A DNA stretch of 64,000 nucleotides from Boswellia sacra (lineage: Eukaryota > Streptophyta > Magnoliopsida > Sapindales > Burseraceae). The notes beneath the pieces were generated by a model. It did not search any database. It was not told the origin of the DNA and saw only the letters and a program-made list of their open reading frames with translations. Location: the NCBI GenBank assembly GCA_013180625.2, contig SNVD02006942.1:930001-994000 (forward strand), in the 5' to 3' direction. This document shows, one piece after another, positions 36,836-49,327 of the stretch (position 1 is the first letter of the stretch; every line of letters starts with the position of its first letter). A program made the translations under genes and the position numbers.

Positions 36836-37049
36836 ATTATATAAAAACTTGGTCAGGATGGAGTTGGTACAGCACCAATGGTGAAGTCCTGGGTTCGAGT
36901 CTCCACAATGGCCTCCTCCATGATTTAAGTGGGAGACCGTGACAGTGGGTTGTGGTTGCGCTAGTCTCCTCCGAGGATTAGTCGTGGTGCGCGTAAGCTG
37001 GCCCGGATACCTCGGTTACAAAAAAAAAAAAATTATATAAAAACTTGGT
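36836..37049 (+). mobile_element. tRNA-derived SINE with perfect 18-bp target duplication
   Basis: ATTATATAAAAACTTGGT occurs at 36836-36853 and again, without a mismatch, at 37032-37049. Between them lies a 178-bp body that ends in a poly-A tail of 12. The body has a tRNA-like B box (GGGTTCGAGTCTCC, about 36891-36904). It lacks part of the head seen in the copy at 53.6 kb, so the A box is poor and the copy seems shortened. A perfect target duplication and intact tail suggest a fairly recent insertion by LINE machinery. Confidence 0.9.
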
Positions 37050-38846
37050 TACAATTTTAAAAATCAAGAGGGTTTGTCTTTAATAATCCGTTTGACTTTA
37101 CGTAGAGAATTTTCTGTCCAGATTTGTAAAATCGTGATCGTAGCTAGGCAGGAGAGAAAAGAGCATTAAATTTTGGCCGTAAAATGAACAGCTTATCTAG
37201 GGTGATGGAAGAGAAGAAAGGGCATCCAGGTTACTTTATTGGGATGTATTAGGACGATCAAAGGTTGATTTTGAGAGCTATTAATGTGTATGATCAACTA
37301 AGTCAAGGAGTTAGAATTAGTAAATGAATATTAGAGGGGAGGAATGCCCCAATTGATAGGAAATACGACATGTACAATCTAACCTTACAAATAATATAAT
37401 GTGACATACTATCGGATGGATGAGGGATCATATTACAATCTTCTTCATTTATTTATTGAGAATTTTATCATGAAATTATACTGTATCACATTACATTGTA
37501 TAAGAATGGTTATGAAATAGTAACATCTTTACTGGATTAGCCTGCACGGCAAGGGAACTAGGGAAGCATTACATGTGGAATCCTCTTTTATCACATGGAT
37601 GAATACAGCTGAGACACTCATGCCCCAAGATGCTGGTTAATTGGGTCTGATCTTAATTGGATTGAATTTTTCCTAATTTCCTGACGAAATGAAATGATGG
37701 GGGCCTTATCACATTATAAATCTCAAAAGGAAGCAACAGCCATTAACCCTTTGTTGCAAAAATTTTTTTTTAAAAAAGAAAGAATTTATGGTCATGAAAA
37801 AATTGCCTTCCGTACATATGGTTAAAAATAGCCAGCAAAGATGAAAAGCAAAGAGGCACATGGAAATTTGGGCGTATCGTGTATGACAATGTCAATGAAT
37901 GTTAAAAAAGAGGCAAAGAAGAGCTTCAGTTTAACTTTCAACCAACTTGTTAGTTGTTTTCTGGTTGTTTTGTATTATTTTGTTGTGGTCTCTACTGGTG
38001 CAATTTTGTATTATCATTAGAATTATTTTAATACTAACTTTATTTCTGTAAAGATAAATAAATTAGGTATTGAAAGATAAATAATTCTTTCAGTTTAGCA
38101 GAAGCTGACCATGTTCCATGTAGGACTACTATTGACTGTTGTTGTTGTTTTTTTTTTTTTTCACGGCTAAACAAGTTGAGGCACATGACTACCTCATTGA
38201 TCATATGTGGATAATATTTACTCAGGGGAAAGATGCATCAGCAGAACTCTTTCTTTCAACAAGTTGTTGCTTACTATGTATATTTGCTAAATCTTTTATA
38301 TACTCAATGCACTTTGCAAGCTTATAATTATAGCTCTCTCATGAATATATAAGAGAAGTTTGGAAGAAGATTGAGCATGCATGTAAGTAAATCATTACTT
38401 GCAGCTTCTTTATTGTTTCGATGCATTCAAGATCACAGGAGGCCCAAGTTAACTAATAAGGATACTTCTGTTCAAAATATATTTGGTAACCGTATGCAAA
38501 TTTTAGAATTTAAGGATGTAAAAAGGATAGTTTCATGTTCTAAGTCTAAGCATGTTGTGTGCGTTTAGCTAAAAATTAAATGAATTTCTCTACTAATCTT
38601 AGCATCCATATTCTATCATTCTTCACTTCAGTAGCCAGAAACTGGTGCTATAGATAATTGAAGAATTAATTTTACCATTACACCGTTGTCAGTCTTGTGT
38701 AAGACAAGTGTTTATTGGCAATTTTTCTTTATAATAACACATGTTACATTTATGGACAGATTGTCAATGATCAGCGGGATGTGTTTTAAAACAAAATGTC
38801 AACAAGCTGCTATACGTACAAGGCAACATTTAGGTAACTGATGGAG

Positions 38847-38887
<41 letters not shown>

Positions 38888-40149
38888 GTAGATGCAAGCT
38901 GGCCTATTAAGTTTAATAAAATTAATTAAATGGTCCATTGGTCACATTATTTCTTCCAAAGTTCACCTATTTCTCGTTGATTTTTGAACTTTCGATTATT
39001 TCAAGTGGTTCCTTTCAAAAGCACTATTAGTTTCGAAGTTATTTGATAAACGATGTGTTAAAGATTTTTTTTTTCCCCTTCTTTTGACTATTTCAAAAGC
39101 ACTATTAAGTTATTAGATTATCTCAACTTATAGCGACTTTCAGGTTCAGGGAAATTATTTATATTTCAAAGTGCTTTGTGGAAAGCACACGAATATACTT
39201 TAGCTGCATCAGCACCCATATACATAAAAGCTGCTTGCTAGCTAGCTAGCTAGAAATAACCAAAAGTTGGTGTCATTTTCATATTCAAGATTTGCATTTG
39301 CAGCTTATGATTGTCGAATGGAATAACATGGTGATATATCACACCCTTTGCGTAAAATATGCGATTCTCATCTACATGTTTAAACGTTGAATGAATTAAT
39401 TGCTGTTGAAACACTCTTAATTTTCGATCTCATATGGCAATTCTCGATAGATTATGCATAGTTTTTATTTCTGGTCTCACTCCTAGGTTGAGAAAAGCTC
39501 ACAATATTTGTACCATTGTTTAGAGAGTTCTTATATAAGATGGATTAAGGTTCCTGCAAATGGTCATTCCAGAGGTAATCCCGATATTGGGCTAATTTCG
39601 ATCCATCAATGGAGATTTTATTGGATTTATAGCTCAAACTTTGAATATTAAAACAAATTTCATACAAAATTGGATAGTAGTTAATTTTATACGAGATTTG
39701 GATAGAATGGTGGTCTCGTTTTGTATCTTTAAGCATATACAAATTCATTGTTATCATTTTATTAAAAAAAGAAGTATCATATTTTGTCGTAAATAAAACT
39801 ATTTGATTTGGTAGGTTTCACTTTTTATTATATCTCATAGAGGTTAAGGAGAGGATCCTTGTCCCTTACGGAAACAGGTCGGATATTACTGCATGCGTGC
39901 AACTCTCTTTTTTAAAATAAATTTGTAAAAGCTAGTTTGCTTTATAAGTTCATAAGAAAAAATTGAAGTCTTTTTGAAAATAACCAAAATCATAGGACGT
40001 TTTTAGAATAATCATCTTTTCAAAAAATTTAGATGCTAAATTTTCAAGTTGTTGAGCATTTGATTACACATCTAAATTTTCGAAAATATGGTTGCTTTTC
40101 AAAAACTCTTTATAATTTTCATTATATTTGTAGGGATACACAAAAAAAA
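37050..40149. other. intergenic, with a CA microsatellite
   Basis: A (CA)n run of about 18 units lies at 38849-38884; poly-T at 38149-38161; a GCTAGCTAGCTAGCTAG run near 39239-39252. No gene recognised. An ATG frame of 65 codons at 38371-38568 has no known match. Confidence 0.4.
38849..38884. repeat. (CA)n microsatellite
   Basis: About 18 uninterrupted CA units, in intergenic DNA upstream of ABCF1. Confidence 0.95.
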
Positions 40150-40290
40150 AATTCTATTTATGAATTTTGTATTTTTATTTTCAAGTGAAAATACACGATT
40201 AGATTGAATTTGAAAACAAATATGTAATTGATATTTCCATACATGAAATGCATTGAGAAAATGTGAAAAACACAAAAAACAAAAAAAGGT
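40150..40290 (+). mobile_element. 178-bp MITE family, degenerate copy 4
   Basis: ATGAATTTTGTATTTTTATT, TATGTAATTGAT and TGCATTGAGAAAATGTG align in order with the family copies at 20861 and 57427. The right end is lost. It lies just upstream of the ABCF1 promoter motifs. Confidence 0.45.
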
Positions 40291-40325
40291 TTGGAAAAAA
40301 TATAAATGAAACTAGCAAACTCTTC

Positions 40326-40381
40326 AGCCCAGTAAAAAAAGTTAGCCCAATTGAATTGAAAAGTGAGCCCAATGAGGCCCA
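40326..40381. promoter_or_regulatory. cluster of four site II (TGGGCY) elements
   Basis: AGCCCA at 40326-40331, 40344-40349 and 40366-40371, and GGCCCA at 40376-40381, are reverse-strand forms of TGGGCT/TGGGCC. Site II clusters, bound by TCP factors, are known from promoters of plant ribosomal-protein, cell-cycle and translation genes. The cluster lies about 190-240 bp upstream of the TATA box of ABCF1. Confidence 0.65.
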
Positions 40382-40566
40382 AACCAACAACCAAAAATTA
40401 CTGTCCGTTACCGGACTCACTGTACATTGTCTGCTAAAAAAGGGCCTTAACATAAGAGAGTCTTACTCCAATTCCAATACGTAATCACAGGTGCTACATT
40501 TCAAACACACCCACCAGCTTACATCCATAACCTATCAGCCACGTGTCACTACCACAATCCCTCCTC

Positions 40567-40574
40567 TATAAATA
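40567..40574 (+). promoter_or_regulatory. TATA box of ABCF1
   Basis: TATAAATA in a CT-rich context, giving a start near 40600. A telo-box (AAACCCTA, 40679-40686) lies in the predicted 5' UTR about 80 bp further on. Confidence 0.7.
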
Positions 40575-40801
40575 CCCAAATACCCCCTCCTTTCTCCTCT
40601 TCAAACCAAACCAAGCGAAACCCTTATTTGTTGGTTTCGCTCTCGCTCCTGAAAGTAGCACTCAATATCTGTACCTCAAAACCCTAGATCGTAGATCTCA
40701 CCTCTCCACAAAAGGTTAGTAATCAATCGCTTTACTCTTTTTCTAAATTATCGATTTGCGATTTTTTTAGTTTTATAAATTTTGATCGGTGGTGATTGCA
40801 G

Positions 40802-43800
40802 ATGGTGTCGGACGCGAGCAAGAAGAAGGCGGCGCAGAAGAAGGCTGCGGCGGCTGCCAAGAGAGGGGGGAAGGCTGCGGCAGCGGCAGCCTCCTCTAAG
40901 GCGGCGCAGGCGCAGAATGGGAGCGGTGTTGATAAAGTGACTAATGGAGTTGGAGCTATGCAGATTTCCGATCGAACATGTACGGGAGTGCTTTGTTCGC
41001 ATCCACTCTCCAGAGATATTCGCGTAAGTTTACCAACTGGCTTCGCTTCTTGTATTCATAGAAATTTTAGAATTTTGGGAATAAAAATATGGATTTAAGA
41101 ACGTTGATTGATGCTGCTTAGTATCTTTTTTTTTTTAACGATAATGTATGAATTAGCTTTCGAAATATTTAGAATTCATTACAATTTGATCCTATTTTGC
41201 GTATCTGATGGAAATTTGCTGTCTATAAATGACATAGAACAAGATTGAGAGAGAGAAGAGAAGATAAAAGTAAATGAGAGATGGAGAGCAGAAATTTATG
41301 GTTTTGGTTGACATTAGATATAATTTTTTGCTTTAATTAAATGGTTCTAGATTTATTTGTGGATTTTGTGATTGCTGATTTCGGAACATACTGTTCGAGT
41401 AATTTTGGTAGAAGGAAACTTTTCTATTTATTATTTGCTTGGTTTTTATTTATTGACCAAATCTTTTTATATTATCCTTTTTTATTCTAATGGTATTAGC
41501 TGTAAATAGATTTGTATTGTTTTTGGTAGTGTAAAATCATTCTTCTGTTGTTTATTCGTCATGAGTTTGCAGTGACTCTTGAATTTTGGAATGATGGTTG
41601 TGTTTGGTGAAACCATAATCATTAGCCCTCGTTCTTATACATGTAATCCTTCTACCTACATGCCTGGATAAAATTCCTTCAGGATATATATGTCCCTCTT
41701 GGATATTAGGTTTGAGTTTCTTACAGATAATTTTAGGGTGCATAATATTATAACTGTCATCTATTCAATTAGTCTTCTATCAACTCCTTGGAAGTACTGT
41801 ATGATCAAAATCGTTATGCTTTGCCATGTGCAACTTTTTCTTTGATGTAAGATGTAAATCACTTAGAATGACCTGATTACTTTATTTTTTGCAGATAGAG
41901 TCCTTATCAGTTACTTTTCATGGACATGATCTCATAGTTGACACTGAGCTGGAGCTTAATTATGGCAGGTTATTAAATTTTTTCCTACTTGACTTGAATA
42001 TCACTATACTTTTATTTGGATTTGCTGGTTGATACACGTAACTCTTCTTTTATGCCATATGAGAGACATACGTAAATACACATATTTATGCATTTATTGT
42101 GTTTGCAGACGTTATGGTTTGCTTGGCTTAAATGGGTGTGGGAAATCTACACTCTTGACAGCAATTGGGTGCCGTGAGCTCCCAATTCCAGATCACATGG
42201 ATATTTATCACCTTACTAGGGAGATTGAAGCTTCTGATATGTCTGCTCTGGAAGCTGTCATTAGTTGTGATGAGGAAAGGTTGAAATTGGAGAAAGAAGC
42301 TGAAGCCTTGGCAGGGCAGGTGTGTCTATGTGAAACAATTTAGCATTCAGTACTTAAACGATTGTTTTTGTAATATTCACTTAAGCACCTTTTTTCTAAT
42401 ATTCTCTTATTAAAATTGCATTAGGATGATGGAGGTGGAGAACAACTTGAACGTATTTATGAGCGTCTCGAAGCCCTGGATGCATCAACTGCAGAGAAAC
42501 GGGCTGCTGAAATCTTGTATGGTCTTGGTTTTAACAAGATGATGCAGGCAAAGAAAACTAGAGATTTCTCTGGTGGCTGGAGAATGAGAATTGCACTGGC
42601 AAGGGCTCTGTTCATTAACCCAACCATTCTGTTGCTTGATGAACCCACTAATCATTTAGGTAGGTACTCAACGGTTTTGCTCATTGTCTTGGTGACTATT
42701 TTATGGACCTTATGTTGATAGATGCAATGAAATTTCTATATAAAATAATTAAAATAAAAGATGGGCTGCTTATTTTTGAACTTTTCTTCACCTACGGTAG
42801 TGTGTGCTTTTGTAATGTTTTGATGCTTCTTGTTTCTGAAGGAGTACATTATTGAGGGATCAAAGTAGACTTGTTACTTAACCAATCCAAAACCCTGACC
42901 AACTTCTTGATGCCCCAAAAATTCGATTCTTTAAGTTTGTTAAGGGAAATGGAGATACGCATCATGGTCTCTTCATACTTAAGAGTAATCCTACCAAGCT
43001 TTTGCCTGTGAGGACTGAGATTATTACCTTAAAAAAAGTGAAAAACCTTAGAAATAGTCAAACTAGAACACAGAAATTGAACATGGTTTTTGATGATTGT
43101 GTTTTCACAGTATCTTAAATAACAGACACGTGACAGCGTCTTCAACCTTTCACCTATCTTGATCAAATAATGGTTTGCTTAGTGATGAAAATTTGAAGTT
43201 ATTAGTTTCTTTGAATTATGATTATATATGTGTTCTCCTCTACATCGCTTCTCTCTGTCTCTCTTATTTAATAATTTTTTTAGTTGAGAGGAGGGGGTTG
43301 GGAGCTGTTGTATGGGCAGGAGCATGATGCATTGTATGAACTTGATCTGTTTAATTCAAAATATGATCTGATTTTTGCCAAATGTTTTCATCCATGACAG
43401 ATTTAGAAGCTTGTGTCTGGCTGGAAGAGACTTTGAAGAAATTTGACCGCATCTTGGTTGTGGTCTCACACTCCCAGGATTTCTTGAATGGAGTTTGCAC
43501 TAACATCATTCACATGCAAAACAAGAAACTGAAGATCTACACTGGTAATTATGATCAGTATGTTCAGACCCGTGCTGAATTGGAAGAGAACCAGATGAAA
43601 CAATACAAGTGGGAGCAAGAGCAGATAGCTTCAATGAAGGAGTATATAGCCCGCTTCGGGCACGGGTCGGCGAAACTAGCTCGTCAGGCCCAGAGCAAGG
43701 AGAAAACACTGGCAAAGATGGAGCGAGGGGGGCTTACGGAGAAGGTGGTGAAAGACAAGGTTCTTGTCTTCCGTTTTGTTGATGTTGGAAAGCTGCCCCC

Positions 43801-44458
43801 GCCGGTGCTGCAGTTTGTGGAGGTGACCTTTGGCTACAGTCCTGATAATCTCATTTACAAGAACCTTGATTTTGGGGTAGACTTGGACTCGAGGATTGCC
43901 TTGGTGGGACCAAATGGAGCTGGTAAGAGTACGCTGCTGAAGCTGATGACAGGGGACTTGGTTCCTCTTGATGGCATGGTCAGGCGTCATAATCACCTTA
44001 GAATTGCACAATTCCATCAGCACTTGGCGGAGAAACTTGACTTGGAAATGTCTGCCCTTCAGTATATGATAAAAGAGTACCCTGGCAATGAGGAAGAGAA
44101 AATGAGGGCAGCAATTGGCAGGTTTGGGTTGACAGGTAAAGCCCAGATAATGCCAATGAAGAATTTGTCAGACGGGCAAAGGAGCCGGGTGATATTTGCC
44201 TGGTTAGCGTATAGGCAACCCCATATGCTTCTCTTAGATGAGCCGACTAATCATTTGGATATTGAGACAATCGACTCGTTGGCTGAGGCATTGAATGAGT
44301 GGGATGGTGGTTTGGTTCTTGTTAGCCATGATTTCAGGCTTATAAATCAGGTGGCCCAGGAGATATGGGTGTGTGAAAACCAAGCTGTCACCCGGTGGGA
44401 GGGTGACATTATGGACTTTAAGGAGCATCTCAGGGCCAGGGCTGGTCTATCTGATTGA
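40802..44458 (+). CDS. ABCF1: ABC transporter F family member 1 (GCN20-type twin ATPase)
   Basis: Predicted 599-residue protein from five coding exons: 40802-41023, 41895-41968, 42109-42319, 42425-42659 and 43401-44458; a non-coding first exon ends at 40714. All introns are GT/AG and phases fit. After an Ala/Lys-rich head (about 7-40), nucleotide-binding domain 1 has Walker [10 protein letters not shown] (105-113), signature FSGGWRMR (217-224), Walker B LLLDE (238-242) and the switch His in SHSQDF (H271). A charged linker (about 305-360) is rich in Gln, Lys and Glu. Domain 2 has GPNGAGKST (417-425), LSDGQ (503-507), LLLDE (524-528) and SHDF (H557). There are no membrane segments, so despite the name this is a soluble ABCF ATPase. 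Yeast GCN20 and its plant relatives act with ribosomes and GCN1 in signalling to the eIF2-alpha kinase GCN2. Length equals that of family members (about 595), so the gene looks complete and intact. Confidence 0.97.
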
Positions 44459-47110
44459 AGCCTGATTAGGTAGGATGGAGTTCTGAGATTATAAACACTA
44501 ATAGTATTGTTATGACACTGGCGGCTTATTCAAGCCGAGGTGATCACCGCGCTGGATGATATACTTTTTCCCGGGGTGGTGGGTGATAAAGAGAAGCTAT
44601 GGAGCAGGAGGAACGAAGGCTTTTTTATTATTTTGATTAAAGCCTGTGTTCCATATTTTTTTCTGCTCAGTTATTAGGTGATAATTTGGTATTTAAATTT
44701 ACATTTGCGTCTTACTTGATTGTTGATCAAGTAGATAATGATGATGAATACTTGTCTAGGTTAGTAGGCGACGCCCTGGCTATGTGATGCTTATCCATGT
44801 TTCTTTAAATTATATGTATGTTGTACTTGAGAACGTATTATGGATATTATTCCAATATGAAATGTTTCTTTATTGACGGCTATCCACTTCGTCATGTTAT
44901 AATTGTGATTCTGCAAATCTCAATCTGCTACCGCCGGGCTCATGGATCTTATTAGTGTTACAACTATTTGAAGCTTAAAGCTTATGGAAGCTAATAATAT
45001 GATTATAATATTTGGATATGAAACAGTTTGTAAAAGAATATATGGATGTAATTGATGGTAATTAATTATGGTAACTTTCTCTAAAGCTCCAAGCTCACTT
45101 TGTCCCCTACTATCCATGAAAGTAGACCTCTTGAGCCTTGCAGCTTGCACTCCAACAACCGTTCTCTTCTATTCTGGTCTAGTCGATCCATTCCAGCAGT
45201 TGACTGCCTGTGGTACGAAGTCTTGCTTGAGTTTTGTTATCTTCAACCACTAATTAAGGATAGCAAATTAACGAAAAAAGGAAAATATTATCACCGAGTG
45301 AGACAATATCCCAATGAATCCTCAAACCTGAAACTAGAGTCTCAAGGATGCAACTATTATATCTTCGAAACTTGCTCTCTTTTAATCAGAACTTCTTGGT
45401 TCCTAACTTCCTAGGTTAATTTTTCTGACTTTGCAAGTTTATACCCCTCTCTCTGTGTATATTTAACACCAAATTGCGGTAATTTTTATGACTTCCTAAT
45501 CCTTCTTTTCCGAGATTCATGATGTGACCAAACGAATAACTTTGCATTTATATGCGTCCATGATCATTTTTGGCTTTGGCTCATGTGTATGTACTTAAAA
45601 AATAATTTATGCACATAAGATGTCAGATGTGTCAATTGCCGATTGCTTAGTTTAGGTACCTGGCACCGTAGCCGCCCATGTGATAACTCATGGACTTCTG
45701 ATCATTCTTTATGGCTTCATCGTTCGTCGCCCCTCTAGTACCCACAACACTGTAGCTATTCCATAAACTTCTGCCAGTCCCTCTTACTTTTTTCATCATT
45801 GAAGTTTTATAAGAAATATATAAAAATCTGTATAGCTTCTTAGTTTACTTTTTTAATCGCATATTTTTAACGTTTTGTCCTACATTGTTCTGGGAATGTA
45901 TTGGGCGTATATCATATACTTAACATTAAAGATGCCAAGTGCCCTGCTGCTTGAATTATAGCTATCTTAATAAATGATTATTTGAGCAGCACGATAGAGC
46001 TCCAGTAACTAGCTTTTGAGTCATCCTGGACACAAGCGACCAAAAAGTGCATTTCATTCCAATCAACCTAGGTATATATATAATATACTTGCAAACTAGT
46101 TATACATGATGTTTCACTACTTGAAAATAAAACCCTCATTCTTGGAGCCTAATTACGAGCCCACCTAATCATTCATAATTTGACTTGGTCATCTACCAGA
46201 AACAATAATATTAGACTTATAACATCTATACAATATAAATTTTATACCATGACGTGATAGCCTAAGTAACAAAATCCTATTGGATATATAATTTACCTCA
46301 TCCATTTTTGTTTTCATCTCCCCCCAGTGAATTTTAGTCATGTAGACGACCACGTCATGTTGTCTAATATATGTTATGTGAATATTATAAGTCTAGCATT
46401 ACTCCTATCAAGAAAAAAAAAATTTATCAAGGTAGATTTATGCAGATTTATTAGTTGGTTTGGACGGTTGGTCAGTAGTCCCACAAAAAATATAGAGAAA
46501 CAGATGGAAACTTAATATAATCCTAATAATATCTCCATCAAATTCCATGGTAGAGCCACATATATAAGGGCCTGCCCCCCTCCTGCAAGTTTGATTCGAG
46601 CATGGATGTAATTGTAGCACCTAAGATCTGATACTCCTCAGATAATATTGCATGGAGGCGGTGGAAGTGATCGGGTGGGTTTCAGTTTAGAATTTCATAT
46701 TATTTGGTTAGAGAACGTCATTATGCTATATATTATATCTATAGATACTCCATTCAATATTATGAGATATTCTGGAGAAAATCAAAATCAAAATCAATCT
46801 TTAGTAGTTAACACAATTAAAAGGAAAAAATGAAAACCCTAGACAAGGAAAAAGCGAATGTAATTTGATGAAGAGAAACAAGGAATAAATAATCCAGACC
46901 AACCCTATAACTAAATTGGATCTTTGATGAAGAGAATGTAATTTGTTATATATTCTCTCTAAACCCTAAAACCCAAATTCATTTCACACTTGGAAATCAA
47001 TTCCGATTAGCAGTGTTATGTCAAGGTAGTTACGTATATCGAGTTATTAGGGTTTTGCAGTACTCTTAGAGGGGCACTTGATCTCAAAGAAATCCACGCT
47101 TAAGCTTTTA
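44459..47110. other. ABCF1 3' flank and intergenic DNA
   Basis: The ABCF1 3' UTR probably reaches to about 44.8 kb. The stretch 45068-45414 is less AT-rich and holds an ATG frame of 61 codons and overlapping frames on both strands, none recognisable. No repeat pair was found. Confidence 0.4.
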
Positions 47111-47411
47111 ACTTCCCTATGTTAAGAGTGCTCACATAATCACGTTGCAAGGCTAATCCAATAATTAGTTAATATTTTGCTATTAAGCTGAAATTAGTTA
47201 AGTTATAGTTACTCTATAGCTTTACTAGCTACTAGACCTTGTCACGTAAAATAATCTGATTGGCTGCCGATGCCGGTGATCTTGATTACTAACACCTAGC
47301 AACTATAGTGCAAATATCTCTCAATATACCTTACTGTAGCTAGCTTTAGCTGAGGGCACTACATTTTCTAAAAATCCAAGTTGGTATCATGGCAGCGACA
47401 AGGCCAACTCC

Positions 47412-47612
47412 ATGTCTTCTGGGTCCTTTGAAAGAAGCCCTTCTAGCAGTGACTCTGGATCATCATCGCGAGCAAACTTCTTCAATGAAAGCTCACCTTT
47501 AGGTAACACACTGAATCAATCTTTCCTTGTGAAGCTGGATGAAGGTAATTTTACTATTCGGAAGCACTATAGGAGCTCTTCGATATCTAACAATATACGA
47601 GGCCTGACATAG
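47412..47612 (+). pseudogene. Copia gag N-terminal remnant
   Basis: From an ATG at 47412 it reads a Ser-rich head followed by SFLVKLDEGNFTIRKHY, which resembles the FLVKLDxxNFLxW start of Copia gag proteins. The similarity is lost after about 55 residues and the frame ends at a stop. It is a relic, not a functional gene. Confidence 0.75.
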
Positions 47613-47645
47613 CTTTCATAGTTAACAAGCTTAGCTAGTCACTCT

Positions 47646-48080
47646 AAGCTCCTGTAAGGAGTAAAAAGAATTCTAAGGTACCTCAAAGACACTGAATTTT
47701 TGGCCTTCACATTAGACCTTGTGACAACACAAATATCATAGGTTTCTTAGATGCAGATTGGGCCTACAATATAGAGGATAGCCATTGGGCGTTATTTCAT
47801 CTTCTTAGGTGACACATTGATGTCTTAGCAATCTAAAAAGCAACTAGGGGTCTCAAGGTCAAGCACAGAATGTGAATATCGTGCTTTAACCTAGGTTACT
47901 GTAGAAATAGCATGGTTGTAGTCTCTTCTAACCGAGCTTCGTTGTCAACCAACCCAATGCCCAATTGCCTAGTGTAATAAAACAAGTGGAAGTGCCTTAG
48001 CCTCCAATCCAGTGTATCATGCAAGGACAAAGTGCATAGTAATTGACATTCATTTTTTTCGAGAGAGTCCTATAAAAACT
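47646..48080 (+). pseudogene. Copia reverse transcriptase/RNase H C-terminal remnant
   Basis: Reading across several stops and frame changes gives LRYLKDT, then DADWA (about 47750), a GDTLMSWQSKKQ-like stretch with stops, and KKQLGVSRSSTECEYRAL (about 47837-47890). The last is the hallmark RNase H segment near the end of Copia pol. Stops at several points show it is dead. Confidence 0.8.
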
Positions 48081-48288
48081 TCTTGAAGTGCGATATGTAC
48101 CATCGTGTGACCAATTGGTGAACTGTCTTACAAAACTATTGACAACACTTCAATTTCAATTCTTTAGATCCAAACTTGGAGTCATTGCAGGGACCTCTAG
48201 TTTGAGGGGGATATTAAGATTGCTCATATAATCGCCTTGCAGGACTAATCCAGTCATTAGTCATTGTTTAGCTATTAAACGGAAATTA

Positions 48289-49327
48289 GTTATTGTTAGG
48301 TTTTACAGCGTATGGAAGTTACGAATAATATAATAGAAAACTGTAATGTAAATCGGAACAGGAATTTTACGTGGTTCGGTTATAACCAATCTACATCCAC
48401 GGGTAACAAGAGTTGCAATCCACTATGTTGTATGTGTTTACACTCGACTTAGTCTTTACAGTGGTAGATACCTGCTCACTCACTAACCTAATCTATGTAA
48501 ACTTGATTAACCCTGATCACAACCATAGTCCTTCACACACTTTTCTGACGTTGCTCTTTCTATCACGATTATCTTAACAACACATTGTTAAGAATAACAT
48601 AACACTTGTAACTGCTACAGACCCGTAACTGGTATAGACACATGTGATTACTCAACTCTCTCAAGCTCACACGACCTATAACAATTAACTAAAGCCTAAA
48701 GCTTTATACAAGACATAAGAAACAAATAAAAAACGCACTCAAACTTGCTCTTGATTGCTCTCTCTCAATTTGAGTTGAATGCCTTGAATGTCTTGAATCA
48801 CAACTCACACAACACACCACATAATCAGCATGCCCCATTATGTAGAAATAACTTTGTATATATAGTGGTATGCCTGGATGAAATCTCCTAGAAATCCTAT
48901 AAAAATTCTAATCAAAATCATATTAGGATTAGGAGAAATAAAATAGGAAGATATATAATTAAACTCCTAAAAGAATTAGGACATTTAAATATTCTCCTAT
49001 TCTAATTAGGATACAAGATACTATATCCTAATCTAAAGAGATAATTAATGCAAATATAAACTTCCTATTTCAACTAGAATACCAAATCCAACTTATTCCT
49101 ATTCAATTAGGATACCATATCAAACTAGGATACCATATCCAAACTTATTCCTATTCAACTAGGATTCCAAATCCAAACTTATCCTAGTTTAATTAAAAGT
49201 TCTCCTAATACAAAATATATATGTAAAATAAATGTGATTAAGAAAATATCTATATTTAATGTTTTTATCACATGATGACAAATCACTCATATACTATGCA
49301 CATGCCACGTCTAGAACCAACAGTTAT
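48289..49327 (+). mobile_element. solo LTR (1,029 bp) nested in the Copia 3' LTR
   Basis: The insert (48294-49322) starts TGTTAGG and ends CCAACA, the TG...CA ends of an LTR. GTTAT flanks it on both sides (48289-48293 and 49323-49327), a perfect 5-bp target duplication. Removing the insert and one GTTAT restores continuity with the 5' LTR of the host element. There is no primer site, purine tract or coding sequence, so it is a solo LTR left by recombination between two LTRs. It carries the phrase ACGTGGTTCGG (about 48368), seen in many plant Copia LTRs, a TATATATAG box (about 48857), and internal repeats near the 3' end. Confidence 0.9.
49062..49192. repeat. internal short tandem repeats in the solo LTR
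   Basis: Variants of CAACTAGGATACCAAATCC and AAACTTATTCCTATTCAA alternate about three times, with a period of about 34-50 bp. Some units are shortened. Such subrepeats are common in the U3 part of LTRs, where they may change promoter strength. Confidence 0.65.

Noticed and set aside
43506..44428. Minus-strand frames of 64-115 codons inside ABCF1
   Set aside because: They are antisense shadows of the last coding exon.
45068..45414. ATG frames of 61 and 104 codons beyond ABCF1
   Set aside because: Both strands are open with no recognised domain; the minus-strand reading has several stops. Not enough to call a gene.
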